Notes under the pieces: generated by a model
Database searches by the model: none
What the model saw: only the letters and a program-made list of their open reading frames with translations
What the model was told of the DNA's origin: nothing
Translations under genes and position numbers: made by a program
DNA from: Escallonia rubra
Lineage: Eukaryota > Streptophyta > Magnoliopsida > Escalloniales > Escalloniaceae
Direction of reading: 5' to 3'
NCBI GenBank assembly: GCA_033065855.1
Contig: JAVXUO010003050.1
Span: 62,001-126,000, forward strand
DNA: 64,000 bases
In this document: piece by piece, positions 22,420 through 36,600 of the stretch
Numbering within the stretch: position 1 is the first letter of the stretch
Layout: each line of letters begins with the position of its first letter

Positions 22420-25400
22420 TTCTCTGTATCAACAGTGTCCTTTTATATGATTACCCAATCTAAGGAATAATAATTTGAGTCCCATATGTTAGGCTAATTT
22501 TCAATAAAATAAAAACTCAAATGTAACGGAGATATATATGTTATGGTGCAACGAATGGATAAGATAGTAAGATTATAAATCATTTACCACCTATTGTCAG
22601 AACTCTTACTTCTCGTTAGATCTCATCCGTCAATTATAATATGTTACACCGAAAATATTCTCAATTTTCAAGGAATCACATCGTATCATTCTTGATGTAA
22701 TAGGTACAAATTGGCATCATATGAAATAGTGCAGTAGCATTTTTGCTTAGATGGAGAACTTTTGTTATGTTATCACGTGTTACACTAAAAAAAAAATCAT
22801 TTTTTAGAGGTTCTCATCGTATCAGTCTTGCTTGATGTAATATGTAGAACTTGGTATCTTACGGAATTATGCAGTAGCATTTTTACTTAGATAGAAAACT
22901 CTCGTTGAACTATCACCATAAGTGATTCGCGCGACTCTCCACCTAATTATTACTATCGTTGGTAGAGTTGGCATCATTTAATGTGATATACTTAATTTAA
23001 TTTAGTAGGACCTCTCATTTAACATATTCAATCATCATTTGAGAACACTAGAGTTCTAAACTAATGAATATCTTTTCTTTTTGTCACATTCATATAATCC
23101 CTTTACCCTAATTATTTTGTCACCGAGAAATTCAAACATAAACAGGTAGTAGGGTTTACTTTTTCCACTGGACTATCACCTAGATCTCAGATTTTTTTAA
23201 TTTCTTTGAGATGAACCTGTATTACAACTTACATTTTGGGTATAAAGTACAAAATGCTGAGGCTAAAAAGTTTCATGACTTTAAGTTTTTTGGGGATCTC
23301 TGCACCAATGAAATAGTTTTGGAAGCAAAGTGATGCTATTTGTTTTAATGAGGGGCCTAGGCATATTTCATTTTTCAAGATATATTGGTTTGTTACTACT
23401 AAGTCATTCTCACAATTTCAACGGCTGCTATTCGACTGCTATTTTGAACAAATTAGTTGTTTTGCCTTAATTTGTTATAGCGAGAAGCTATAACAAAGTG
23501 AGATGCCTCTTCTACCTATACTGATGTCTCCAACACAAATATGAGATATTTCGTCAACTAATACGTCACATTGTTAGCTGATCATCTGACTAACATAGTC
23601 TCAAAGCTCCTATACTTCTTAGCTAATCTATGCATGTCTTCGACGCTATTCCCGATCACCTAGTTACTTCTCTCTTCCATGGATAACAACGTAAGAACTC
23701 ACATCTGCCGAGTCTCCTATGCTCTTAAATTAAAACGGGTATTAAAAGGATAATAGTCAAAAGCTACAAGCCGTATAATGTTATTAATCCAGGCCCTTTA
23801 CTTTTGTGTTGATAAAGTAATTCTTATTCATTTGGTAGGATAAAGTCTAGGCTTTGATTGTAAGAGATTCAACAGAAGCTACATATACTTAAAAGGGAAG
23901 CTACATGTACCTAAAAGGGAATAAAAACAAAAGTGGAAGCTACAAACCTATAAAGGAAGGATGCCAAAAATCCAAAATCTCATGTCCAAGTTTGCAAGCA
24001 GGATTGGGACTTCGCACCCTTTGAAGCTTTGAGTTAGTTGAGTGCCACAAAGTATCAAAAATCTATCATCTAATTGCATAAAGGAGCTATAAAATTGCAG
24101 GGAAGGGACCTCTCCCTCAAGATCCAGCATAAAGGATCTCCCTATATATTGGAGGCTTGGGCAATGACTCTTTTTTGGAAAGAATGTAATTACATAATTG
24201 TATTAAAAGCTTAGAGATATTGGAGTTACTTTACCATAAAAAGGAGATGGAGTCTAAATTTGGCTCATATAGGGTCAGGTCATTGGTGGAAATAAGGTTA
24301 AGGAGACCATTTTTTCTTTCCTAAACTAGACAGACTTGGAAATTATGTTCTCAACTATCTACGGCAATTTATTAACAAGAGATTGTGATAAATAAAAAGA
24401 AATTTTGGTTCCAATCCCGACAGTTGAAATAGCCTGCAAACTCGTCTCCCTCCCCACACACACACATAGACCTATACGGTAATCATTAATTCCCGTTAAG
24501 TATTATTAATAAATGAGACGCTTGATGAGTTGTCATCGTTAATTACGAGTAATAAAGCATAAACTTTTTTTCCTAATCAAGGTGGGCAACTCTCCACCTT
24601 AAGCAAGGGCTGGATCTACCCGTCGTTGCACACACTGTCCGCTTTACCCTGGCTCGTTGCGTTAGGGAGGTGAGCAGAATTGTCATTCTTACAACGACCG
24701 CAGATTGTTCTCAATTTGCGATACCCCGAAACACTCAAAGAACAAAGGAAAATACGGCAACTGTAGATGGTGCATTTAACTACACTTGTTTGATTATCTG
24801 GTACTTGTGATTTTTTTAAGAAAAACACAACCACCAAGAGCGCATCCTTGTGAAAGGAACAGTAGATGGAGCTGCCGGAAAACGATAGAATGCAGGCCAT
24901 GCCGGCTTGGACCTTGCCAAAACCATACAAGAGTTGTCGAGATGGGGGCATGTGTGAAAGAGAAAGGGGGGCAATAGATAACTATTGACATAAATAAACT
25001 CACGAGAACTGGTCCTTGACCACAACTCAGTCACCTTGCAACGAAACATTTATTTGCTCTAGTATTTATGGCCAGCCACGCCAACAGGAAGAGGAGGAAG
25101 AAAGTCAATAGTGAATACTAGATTTTGTGGGTATTTAAGACAACCATGGGAAAGTTGAGAACTGGGTTGCGATCACTCTCAAATCGATATTGATTTTGAT
25201 GCCCACCAGCCATTGGGCATGCACCTGCAAAACTAATTGCGTTGCAGGTTTCTCTACGAATTCGTAGGTCCCCAACAATTTTCACTTCTCTAGACAACCA
25301 TGCAAAGCCAAATAATGCCCATCATATTCATGTAGATTTATAGCAGCTTTGCTCCTACTAGCAAGTATTTCTATTTTAATTCACATTTTATGCGTTTAAT

Positions 25401-27600
25401 GAAACGAAGCGAGATCAATGAGTGCGCAGTCATCAAGCGCTCTCCTTTGCTCTCGCTCGAGAGGAGTTCAACTCTCAACAATCGCATATCGGCATTCCCT
25501 CCCCCTGAGAGTAAGTTAGACTCGGGAAATGAGATAGAAACCAACTTTCGTATAGCGAAGATTTAAAGCTTGTGTTTTCCTTTGGTTTTACATAAAGAAA
25601 AATAGTACCCAACCCAATTTAGAACTATTGAAATCTAATTTGTTGCCTAGAAATTAGTGCTATAGACACAAAAGTTGGCGCTTAATAATTATTTTGCCAC
25701 AAACTTTAAGCAACAGCTTTATCATTTTCGAGACAAACTTCATAGTTAGTATTTATTTTCCAATTCTTGGATGACCAAGTGGTGCAACCTCAACACTCAA
25801 CAAAGGCTGCTGCCACCGGCATCTGTAGTACTTTTCATTTGCTTCGTTAACTAAGAAAAAGAAGTACAAAGACAAGAAGATAATGAAACTGTTAGCATCG
25901 GAGATAACATGGCCAGCATGACCTTGAGAGAAATCGAATAAACGATAGAGGTTATCATTGTTTGGTACCAAACTATAAGTAATGACAAGGCAGTGCTGGC
26001 ACAAATTTTGAAAGAATCCTGAATCGATTTCGAAAACCGCATAGCATGGCATTTCTCAGCACCGCTGCAGTTTGCCCGGGTATCAATTGTACATCATGTA
26101 TTTCCTAATTGGCTAAGCATAGCGAAAATGGAATATGTCAAACGGGAATACAATGCCAAGTGATTCAGGTCAAACCGACACCCTGAGCACCGGATATACT
26201 GTTGGACATGAACTACATAAAAATTGTCGCTCAATATGTCACCTTGTAAGAAGTACATCACCAAGTAACAACACGTCAACACGTACGAGAATAAAGTACA
26301 CATTTAAAGTAAAAAAGAGTTCAAGTACTCAAATAATTTATGTAGAGATGACTATATTACATCCCCTATAATGCCAACGTGAAGAAGACTTCTTTGGCTT
26401 GCTAGATGGATTTGCAAAGAGTTCTGCAAATTTGTAGCGGCTCGGGAAGCTTCCTTAGGTATCCTTTTGCAGAAGTGTGGAGGCTCCATCTTTGGAAAAG
26501 AATATCACATTAACTAGCACTTGTACATGGCTTGATTGAGTTTTGTTGTTATTTGTACGTGTGTCTGTGTTGGGGAGAGGGGGGTAAGAGTATCTCGTAA
26601 TTAGCCCGAAAAAAGTGAATAAAAAAGACATGTAGGTAGAAAAGATGAGATCGATGTGAGAGTCAAGTCGTAAGGACGTTTTTGCTTTCCGTGCAAGCTA
26701 ATGGGTTAAATTCTCATGCGATACTGAGATATTAGGATAAGAAGGATTCTATTGTCACAAAAACACTAGTAAATCGACATATTACTGATCATATCGAGTA
26801 AAAATACGTGAAGTTGCTAGCGTGTAAAGAGCAATTGAATTGTGTGATTGGACCAACCGGAGGAAATATAAGTTTAGCCTATTAATTGCGAATAGGTAAG
26901 TGCCAACATAGAGCATGTTTTTACTTTAGTTTGTTCTCGTTCTTTCGCTAATACTCTTTTCATAGCGAACAGCTATTTGAGAAAAAGAGGAATGACAAAA
27001 AGAAGAAGAAGAATGACAACAAGATCAATAATGGGCCTCTCTATGGCCTTTTTTGAAAACGAAATATTCGATTATTTTAAACTACCACTCTGGTAATAAT
27101 CTTTCGTCGCCTCTGTCGCATCCGACCTCTTCAACAAATAATACCAAATCAGCTGCTAGAGTAATCCAAAACCACTGCAATTTATCATTTTACATAGTAA
27201 AGAAACTAGTCCACATATTTTCCGGTTGGTGATACATAATGATATCAACTGCAGGAAAAGGATCTGTAATGATACGAGTGAATTTACCTAACTTAAGGAC
27301 ATGAAATGATTTGAAATAAATGTGATTTGGGATGTCGTTGAATTTTTTAATTGCGTTAGTTAGATACTTTCTAAAAGCGTTTAGTAATATAGTACACTCT
27401 TGGCAAATGACATTGCCCACTAGCATAGCATAGCATAGCATGTTTGTTCCAGAATTTCTCATCATATATGATGAAGACTAAAGGTAAATTAACATGTCAT
27501 AATCAACTCGATATGATGGGTTTCTCCTAAGTTCCACTATAATCAACAGAGTTGGCACATGGATGTTTCACCGCGGAAAGAAATTTTGAAAATAGATAAT
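22420..27600. other. Intergenic, AT-rich, no gene recognised
   Basis: Five kilobases upstream of KCBP. Open frames such as 24616-24951 and 25753-26052 (minus) and 24786-24977 (plus) show no domain, no consistent splice sites and no family resemblance that I can name. A diverged tandem duplication is listed separately (22650-22915). A TAGCA tetranucleotide-like run lies at 27421-27440. Confidence 0.6.
22650..22915 (+). repeat. Two tandem, diverged ~130-bp repeats
   Basis: Unit 1 (about 22655-22785) and unit 2 (about 22795-22915) share in order CATCGTATCA, CTTGATGTAATA, GCAGTAGCATTTTT and CTTAGATRGARAACT. They lie just upstream of the KCBP promoter region. Origin unknown. Confidence 0.7.
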
Positions 27601-30600
27601 TTCACTTCAAATTTATCGGTCGATATAAAGTTTTAGTAACACTTTTCACCGATATGTACCCGTTTTCTTGTAAAACGTTCTGGCGCATGCTCTATAGAGG
27701 TTTATAATATTGTAATGCGCGAGCGTGTCAGGTTTTAATTGGACAGCATATAAACATAATTTTCAAACAAGTTAAACGGTCTGGCATTTGGGAGAGTGTG
27801 CCTAATATTGTAAGACTTTTTCAGAATGATTTACGCGGGCTTGAAAATATCTTTGGAGCTCTTTTGGGCTGATATTTTAAGACTTTTTCAATTCTGCTTA
27901 TATTAATCTCACTCGTACATCTAATCAAACCAAGTATACAAACACATTGAACACGGGCAATTTACCTTAGGGTAAATAGAGGTGCGTTAACTTAAATTGG
28001 GAGCTATTTCCGTGTGGTGCTAAAGATGGTTCACTAATACGATATTTATGACTTTTATAGTTGGGTTACAATTATTCGTCTCAAGTCATTCCAATTTGAA
28101 ACTGTCACGTGTCTCAGCATATCTGTTTTACCCTGCTGACATTAAGCTTCTTTGATTTGATCTGACTGATTTGCAGTTTCACTAGCGTACTGAACTGCTC
28201 AAGTAATAATTGAATAAGTAGAGTGATGAAAGAGCTACAATAGGGGACTGAGCATCTGATTTCACCATAGGTAACCTGAATTACCTCATTTGGCAATGAT
28301 AATCAAGAACCATTACCCATCTTGACGAATGAAATTCCCTAATTCATTCAGCAATTTCTCTCGAACATTGTTGACATTGCTTTCACATGCTAATCCAACG
28401 TATCTCTATGCGAATTTGAACACATTAAAGTATTAAGTTTTATGGAATTTCATACAAGAACCACACTAATCATGTGGCAGCACATCTCTGTCAAGCATTC
28501 AATTCATGGGATGAATCACAAGGAGCAATATTATACGTCATCTCTCGATCTCAATATAATCATCGGATCTTCAAATATTTAAGAGTATTAAGCACAACGT
28601 CGAACACTCAACATGGAATAATCAAATTTTGAATAACGTAGCTTATTGGAAGTAAAACATTGTAGTTAGGCTACATCATAGCCCTAGTTAAGTGAATTAC
28701 TAGTTATTAATAACTGAACTAATCAAAAACATGTTTATAATAATCAACGTCATTGGGAAGAAAAGGAGAAGACAAAAGAACAAACTCTAACGAGGTTCTC
28801 TCCAGGTCTGAGTCTCTCTTGGCCGTCCTCTATTCTCCATTTTTGTTCTAGCCAGCCCTACTTTTAATCTCAGGATGTCCCTGTAACCCAATCTCATCTC
28901 AGGATGTCACACGTTTATGGGTGAAACTTGCTGAGAAATATCAATGAAGATTGATTTGTTTCCTCAAAAATCCTGATTAATGGTATATATTAAGGCAAAA
29001 TCTTTGGCATCTCTGATATCTTTCTCCTTGTGTCTTCTCATGAAAAATAGTGCATTTTTTAATTTTGGAGTTTCCTTTGGCCTCCAAAGCTTCCCAATTG
29101 TGCAACTGATCAACCCTTGTGTGAAAATTTGCAGCATATATTGTATTGTCGCTGGTTTTTTCTTAATTTGGTTGACTATTTCCTAATTGAGACAAAGCGA
29201 AAATTAGAAGAAAAACTACTAGGAAAAGGAGAAACAATCAAGACAGTAAGGCTTAAAGGATATGAATAGGATAGAGAAATGCAAATATATCTTTGACATT
29301 GTCACATGTTGAGGCTTGTTAAGGTCTTCTTCCCAAAGTTCTCATCTAGCTTCTACCACTTTTTACATATCTTCTCATGATGACACTTGCACAGTTAAAA
29401 TTTCATGTCTTGTGCCAGTGAGTCGTGTGTCGTTCTTTAGCTAAGAACTGCTACGTGTTATGTAACCATTGTTATCATGGATTTGACAGTTTGATAAACA
29501 AGCACTACTTGCTTTAAAAAGAATCGTCCTTGTAATGGAGACTTGTCTTCTAGGGCACTGATCCTTAACTTCTCGGTGACGTGGCATGTTGATTCCTTGG
29601 GATGAAGCAGCGTTGCTAGGCCAGTCATTGTAATTTACAGGTGCAAACAATGCCCCAAAATAACGTGACAATGTCATCATGCTATTTTATTGTTAATTTA
29701 ATGTCACTCCATTTTAACAAACATTTAATGCCACGTCAGACTCTTTATCCCATCTGTTAACCAGGTCATAAGAACGTGCAACCGATTTTGGTGCATTTTC
29801 GTTATCCCCCATGTTTGAATTTCAAATATAAATGAATCTTAACGATCAGATGACGGTGGGAGTTCTTGTTTATTTTGATCTTTAGCCGTCGTTTAACCTT
29901 GGACTTTCAACATTATAAAAAGGCTCCAGGCTTTCGTTTCTCTCTTTTTCTATACCCTAAAAACCCTTAAAATTTTCCTACTTCTCCTATCTTCTTCTCG
30001 TTTTTGCCACGAAAACTCTAAAAAAGACTTTAATGTTCCTTCAGTTCGAGCATGCACTCCTCTTTCTTCCTATCATGTCTCTCACTGACAACAAAGAGTT
30101 AACCGATAGCTACCTTGCAACCACTTTACAATTAGCCATTAATAGGTTTAATCCCTTGAAACCACCGACTTTTGTCATTGCAGTCATCAAAGGATGGGGC
30201 ATGAGGATGTTGCTCTAATGAAATATATTCCAGACATTCTTTAAACATCTTATGACTCTCCGGAGGTGCGTACATATTTCCTAATACTCGGATATTTAGA
30301 CGTCCATAATGCCCTAGGTCTGGCCTTCAACCCCAATAAAATGCCTCCTCTTTCCCTACACCAATTCCACCTTAATGCTTCTCCTAGCCTTTCTTTTGGC
30401 TAGACCGGCCCATTATGGGACCGTTGGAACCACAACTCCAAATTTTCTAGGAATTGGTCGTTCATAAGCTATCAGTAAAACTAATGGGTAAACTGCATGT
30501 TTGAAGCCCAGTTTGCCGTTTGCGAGAAAATAGTCATTTACGAGCCTATTAAGTTTCCAAGCACCGACTAGAGCTGGACAAATTTTCTTACTGCTGCCTC

Positions 30601-33600
30601 CTTTTTCAGGTGCACTACTAGTAATATCTTCCACTTTTGCAATGGTATGATGACGATCACCCTTAGGGACGTCGCCACTATCATAAGGCTTAGGTTGTTT
30701 GGCAACCATGTGATCCCCATCCTTAGAGGCCCAACAGGCGTACCCTTTCCTTATAGACAACAATCGAGCGAGAAAAGATAGTATAATGAGGGCGTATGAA
30801 TGATTGATGGCCTTGATGCGAAAAGAGGTAGGGCCAATTGGTCAGGCCGAATTGATTTCCTTCCTGTTGATATGGATTTCAAGGTTTCTATTGTGCCCAG
30901 GAGCAGGGAAAATCAATAAGGAGTATTTCACCTTGGCTTGTACCTGGCCGAAGGCCAAGATTTTGCACTTGGTCCACTTGTCTTGGCCCACCTGTTTAGA
31001 GGTCTAGGCTTTACTATTTTGTTCGAGTTCTTATCACATAATAGCCCTTTCTAGATTGCGTTACTACGGGCCTAATCACCTTATATGGGTGTTACAGCAA
31101 GGTCGTTGGGTCGTGATCCTCTGTTTAGACCACTGTTTGCCCAGAATACCTTCGTCTCCAAGTACTTTGGCAAAATCTTCTCATGCTTCCACTCCGTCCA
31201 ATGCTTGAGGACGACCGCGCAGTACAGGGCAGTTTCCTTACACCAAGGCCCCAGAGTGATTTGTGATAGCTTATGAAGGGGCTGATGATGAGCAAAAGGA
31301 TGAGCATTAGTTGATCTAGCTAGATATCTTTTCTGCAGAGACCTTCCATTCTGCATGTCTACTGGAGGTCAAAATAGTAGGTTGAGCATGTGGTAGCCGG
31401 CCAATTATTATGCTCAGCATTTCGCAATGACTATGTTCATCCCATTTCGGTCCATAACACTATGAATATGGATTTGATCGAGTGGGAGAGATATCAATAT
31501 GATCAACAATAGTAGAAGGTTATTGAGCTGTGAGAGGAATTAATGCTGAAATATGTCCTCATCCCTTTTGAAGAGTCACAGACTATCGATCTTGGTGGAG
31601 TATATACTACAAGAAGGTTTTTGCCATACCTCTGCACGAAGTGCTAGATCGAATAAACCTTAATTCTATATTAGCTGTAGCAAAGAAAAAGGGTAAAGGC
31701 AATGCCGAAGTTGCCACAATAGTTAAACAGTTGGCTGAGCTAAGGAAAACAACCTCATAAAAGAAACGCTCAAGAACGTCAGGCCAAGGTGCAAAAGGTA
31801 ATTCTAGTTTTCCATATTTTGTTGATTTCTCTTTTTTGTTTTGACTGTTATTTGCTTTGTCCTACATGTGTTGTGTCTTCAGGGTAGACCTTGGGCCGCC
31901 CAAAGAGGTGAGCACTCCGAAGGAAAGCATTGTTGTTAGTTCTTCCTTGGAGCCTTTTAAGGAGGAAGAAAATAAAAATTACAAAGGACAAGGCCAGTGT
32001 TTCAGGTACTCTTTAGTCTAGCCCTGTTACATCCTCTAGGCTGCTATCGAGGTAGAAGGCTGTGCACAAACATGAGATCAATCGAGCCCCAAAAGTAGAT
32101 CATCTAAGGGTTATGCCCAAAATACTTCCTCTGAGGTGGATCCTCCTAAAGATTTTCCAATCGCTCCGAGCGTCGCAGCTGAGGAAGAACACGTTCTGTC
32201 TATACCTTTCACCATTTAGGTCATTTTCTTTCTCTTGGTTCTAATTTTGGTTCATTGATCTATTTGCTTTGTTATTCTCCAAGGATGAGTGTCATCACAG
32301 CGATCGATACAAAAGGCAGGCCAAAGAAAGAACTTGGCCACTAAGAAGAAAATGGTTATCCATGCGATGAATCTGATGATGTCCAGGATGAAACCCCAAT
32401 TCAAGATGCCGAAGGTAAAAGTGTTGTTCAAAGGGGAAGGGCAGAAGGAGCCCACACATTTGAGGTAAAAATCGTCCAAGAGAGGGTTGGAGCTTTCGAA
32501 TGCCATCTTTGGAGCATCTAGGAACCCCGAGTTCGCCCAAGACGTGGTCGAGTCCTCTATGTCTACTGTTCTGCAGACACTCTAGCGAATGAAGAGCCTG
32601 GGCTACATAGGTAGAAAGAGGTGAAGGTTGGGAAGGCCAAAATTTTGTGCCAGGCAATGTTCAGAATAACCAAGAAACGACAGAGCATGTCGTTATGGTA
32701 AAACCTGTTACAAGGGTCATGCATACTGATCACATTGCCCCTTCTTCTGGTTCCCAAACCGAGGTCATTCCTTTGCGTTTGCATTTATCAATTTCTTTCT
32801 TTCTCGTTGTCTAACACTTTTATTTTGGATATTCTCTCAGCAAGCAACTGAATCTAATCACGTGTCTTCTCCAAAGGCAGGACATGCTTCAGTTCTTCCT
32901 TCTGATCAGAGCAGAATCGCAACTCCTACAAACATGTCTCCACTTTAATCGATTTGTCTTTTGAGGAAGAAAAACAAGGAGGACTTCTATGTGGTTTCAG
33001 AGCCTGTCAGTGCAGGACGATTTCAAGTATTACTGGGTAACATGAAAGCCTTTTTGCTCCGTCCCAATGGCTTTTTTATTTCTTCAGAATTAAAGCCAGC
33101 TATTATGACAGACATAGCTGCCATCATGAATTGTGAGCATTTGAATTCCATTCAGATATTGCACTAGCAGAGTTTATGGCTTCGTTAGATCAAATTCTAA
33201 GCTAACTTAGTGAACATTTGGCCCTTTTCCTTGAGCATATTTGAATGCACACGCCCTTAATGAGTGATAAGGAGAGTGCCTTTCAACAAAAGGGACACAT
33301 AAAGAGCTTGAGGGCAAATTGATCAAATAAGAGCCACATCAAATTCTTGGAAGATACATTTACTAAAGCCTAAGGCAAAATTGATCAGACCTGTAGAGAA
33401 ATGAAGTCTTTGGTGCATAATACAAGGTTATACAAGGCTTACTTATGCTTCTATTTCCTATGTTGCTTTTGAAGGCTACTAGAGGAAAATAAGGCTTTTG
33501 TAAGACAATCTGCTTGAAAGTGGGCCAAATCATAGCAAAAAATATTGATGTAATCTCCAACTTGATTAATGGCATATCAGCTTGTCTTTTCTTGTTGTTT

Positions 33601-36600
33601 GCAGTTATCACCAAAAACTATTCGAACAAAAAACCCTTACGAACATGTTTCAGTAAGTCTGACCTGAGCAAATAACTTTTACAAATGATTATCAAAAAAA
33701 GACTAATTGTCACAAAAAATGCCTAGTTTCCCATTGGCCTATTCAGTCTGTTAGACTGAGCTAGACTGAACGTCTCTATAAGCCGAGTAGTTAAGCTTGG
33801 CTTCTACTTAAAGTCAGGTATGGGTGCAGTCAATTTAGAGAGCACATTTGACTCGACCTGTTCCTCGGGTGGACTTATCATTGTCGATATCTTTTATGAC
33901 CTGCCTTGATGTGGGCCATTTGGCTTTTGAACGAGGTCCATGGGTCAATTAAGTTCTTCCTTTAGCAGCTTACATTTGTTCCTAACAAGACCTTTTTATA
34001 TCACAACCCATGTAGGCCAGCCATACTTGTCCTTGCTAGTAAACCTGATTGTCGTATGTCATCATCATAAAGGTAGGCTTCAGCTACATTTACATTGGCT
34101 AAGAAAGGCATGTTGTTTGCCCACACTACTTCTACTTCATTACCATTCCGAAAACTAAAAATTGGTGAAGAGAAAAAGGGATGCACCCGGCTGAGTGAAT
34201 CCAATCTTGGCCTATGTTGTAGGAAGCTGAAGTCTCTAGAAAGAAGAATGCTATCATGATCGTTTTACTTCTTACTGTCAGGTTGATTAGAAGGATCCCT
34301 TGAGATGAGAACACTCCAAAAGTGAAATTGGTTACACATTGATGTATGGTGATCATGTCTTCCACGATATTTCCAATCTTCTTCAACATTCTTATTGGCA
34401 AAATTTCTCAGTTGTCAACAAGCACCCTGTTAAATGGCCTACCCTCATTGAAGGCCCTAATGTAAAATGGCTTAAGGTGTTAGGTGTTACTCTCTGATAA
34501 TTTTTCCAATATTACTTAGGCATGAAGAGTTGATGACGATCTTTTATCATTTTGGTCTTGGGCTTGAGCACAGTGAAATTGGCACTCCCTTTCCATTGAT
34601 TCTTCAAAGACAATTCTGGCTCGGTCTACTTTGTTTGAATTCTGATCTCCCTCCAAGCCTTGCTACTAGTCTGAGCCGGCCTAAAGATTGGTTGGTAGAG
34701 TGAAGTCTATCTTCATAGAAAGTTTCTTGGTGAAATCACTGAATTTGATTTTGACCCAGGCTCTCTACTTTACCGGTCATTTATAACCTAGCTTCTCTCA
34801 TAGGTCTTCCATAATTTCCTTCCTTTTGTTCTAGGGGAGGTTGGTAGCCTGCGCTATTATGGTGTTCTCAAAATAGTCTTGCCATCTTTCTGAAACTCGG
34901 TTCCTGATTCACTTGCTAGTTAGTAGCTCTAGCTTCCAGTCTCTTTTTGCTAGAACCTTCATAGTCTCCTATTTTTGGGATTTGGAAAGGATAGAGGCTT
35001 AGTGAGATCGCCATGTTCTCTGTTATTTGTCAATTTTGTCCTGACAAGGTTTTACCGTTCTAGGTTGTTTCCCTTAGAACGAAGTAAACCTAATGATGGA
35101 TCTTAATTCTTGTATCTCAAGGTGGCCCTGATCATCGTTGGCCACTATTTGAGTTATCTTAGCATCCAGAGAATCTTGTTTCCTTTAAAATCACTGCCTT
35201 AGGTGTCATTTCCCCCTAATCGTTCTTAGACTGATCATATTGGAACCTTGACCCTGTACCAGATTTTGTTACTCTTCCTATGCTTATCCCACATTTTTTG
35301 GAGGTGTATCTTTCAGTGTTCCTTGCCGAACAAGATTTCTGCTTACCCTTCATTTGATGGTTTGGTCGGGGACCCTTAATAGACTAAGCACATACTCGCC
35401 TGAGCATGTAGAACTTGTACATTTTAAAGGAATGCATTCACTCACTATATCTAATCGACCAATTCTATCCACATCTTATTGATACTTAGGGTCATGAGCA
35501 GTATTGCTCCCTCTTGTCGGCTAGTCTCTTCGTCGATGGTTTTTTTTTGGGCCGATTTTCTTATTCCTTCTAATTTCTGAGCCACTTTGGCATCGCAGTA
35601 TCTTTCTTTTTCCTTGATTAGAAAGTCCCAATAGGGATCTTTAGGAAATACCTCCTGGCCGAGGTGGATATCGGCCTATCGCAGTAGCTGGATGTCTCCC
35701 TCCTCGAGAAACTGTTTTTCTTCATCTTGCTAGTTTCCCCCAAGTTGATTTTCTTTCTTGGGTTACTAAAACCAATGGTGTTCATAGAAAGATATAGATC
35801 ATTCTTAGAAACTTAAAATGGGTCTGAATCGATCTTATGCTCCTTGGTCTCTTCTGCAAACTTGACTAGGCTTGTGTTGATCTCTTCATGTAACGAAACA
35901 TGATATGACATTTCTCGTTGAATGAGTTCACTTATCATGGTATTTGCGGTAAGCTCTATTCTTCAACTTTTCTAGTTTAGGAATTCTTAACCAAGGGATA
36001 ACATTAGGACAACTACCATTCAGCATCTGATTAAAAACATGACCGGGCTTGATGTTTTCAATAATATAAACTTTTCTTCCATCTTTTACCTCGAACAAAT
36101 TAAAATTTGAGCCTTTATCAGGCTGAACTACGGCCTTGCAGGTATATGGTTTCTTCACCCAAAAAACTGCCAATTCAACCTCAGGCTTTTCCATGTAGCG
36201 TAGCCCTTGTGTTGGATTCCTTAGAATAGGCCCCTTAGAGGAGTTCATCATATCTCTCTTACTTTAGAACGGCCCCTTGTATCTTGAGGCTATGTCACTT
36301 AGCTCAAACGGGTCGTGAAATTCAATACCTATAAATTTAATCCGCTGATCAAAATGAAGACCGTTCAAAGTGAGTATCACAAACTCATACCCTGGCATAT
36401 TAACTTTGACTTTGTGCTTGGCCTATTTAAATCAATCTATAAAGTCAAATATTGGTTCCCAGCCCCTTGGCAGAGTTTGGCTAGATCTGTGGTTGAGACT
36501 TCCGGGGCTATTCTATAAACTTAATAATGGAAGAGATCTTCCATTTGAGTCCAAGAATAGACAGAGTTTGGTGGTAGGCCAATATACTATATTAAAGTTG

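Noticed and set aside
24616-24951. 111-codon minus frame with several Cys residues, first suspected to be a small secreted protein
   Set aside because: No signal peptide at its Met, no matching exon neighbours or known Cys pattern; left unannotated.
30413-30763. 116-codon minus-strand frame
   Set aside because: It is the reverse shadow of the plus-strand plant-mobile-domain remnant, where the recognisable motif lies.
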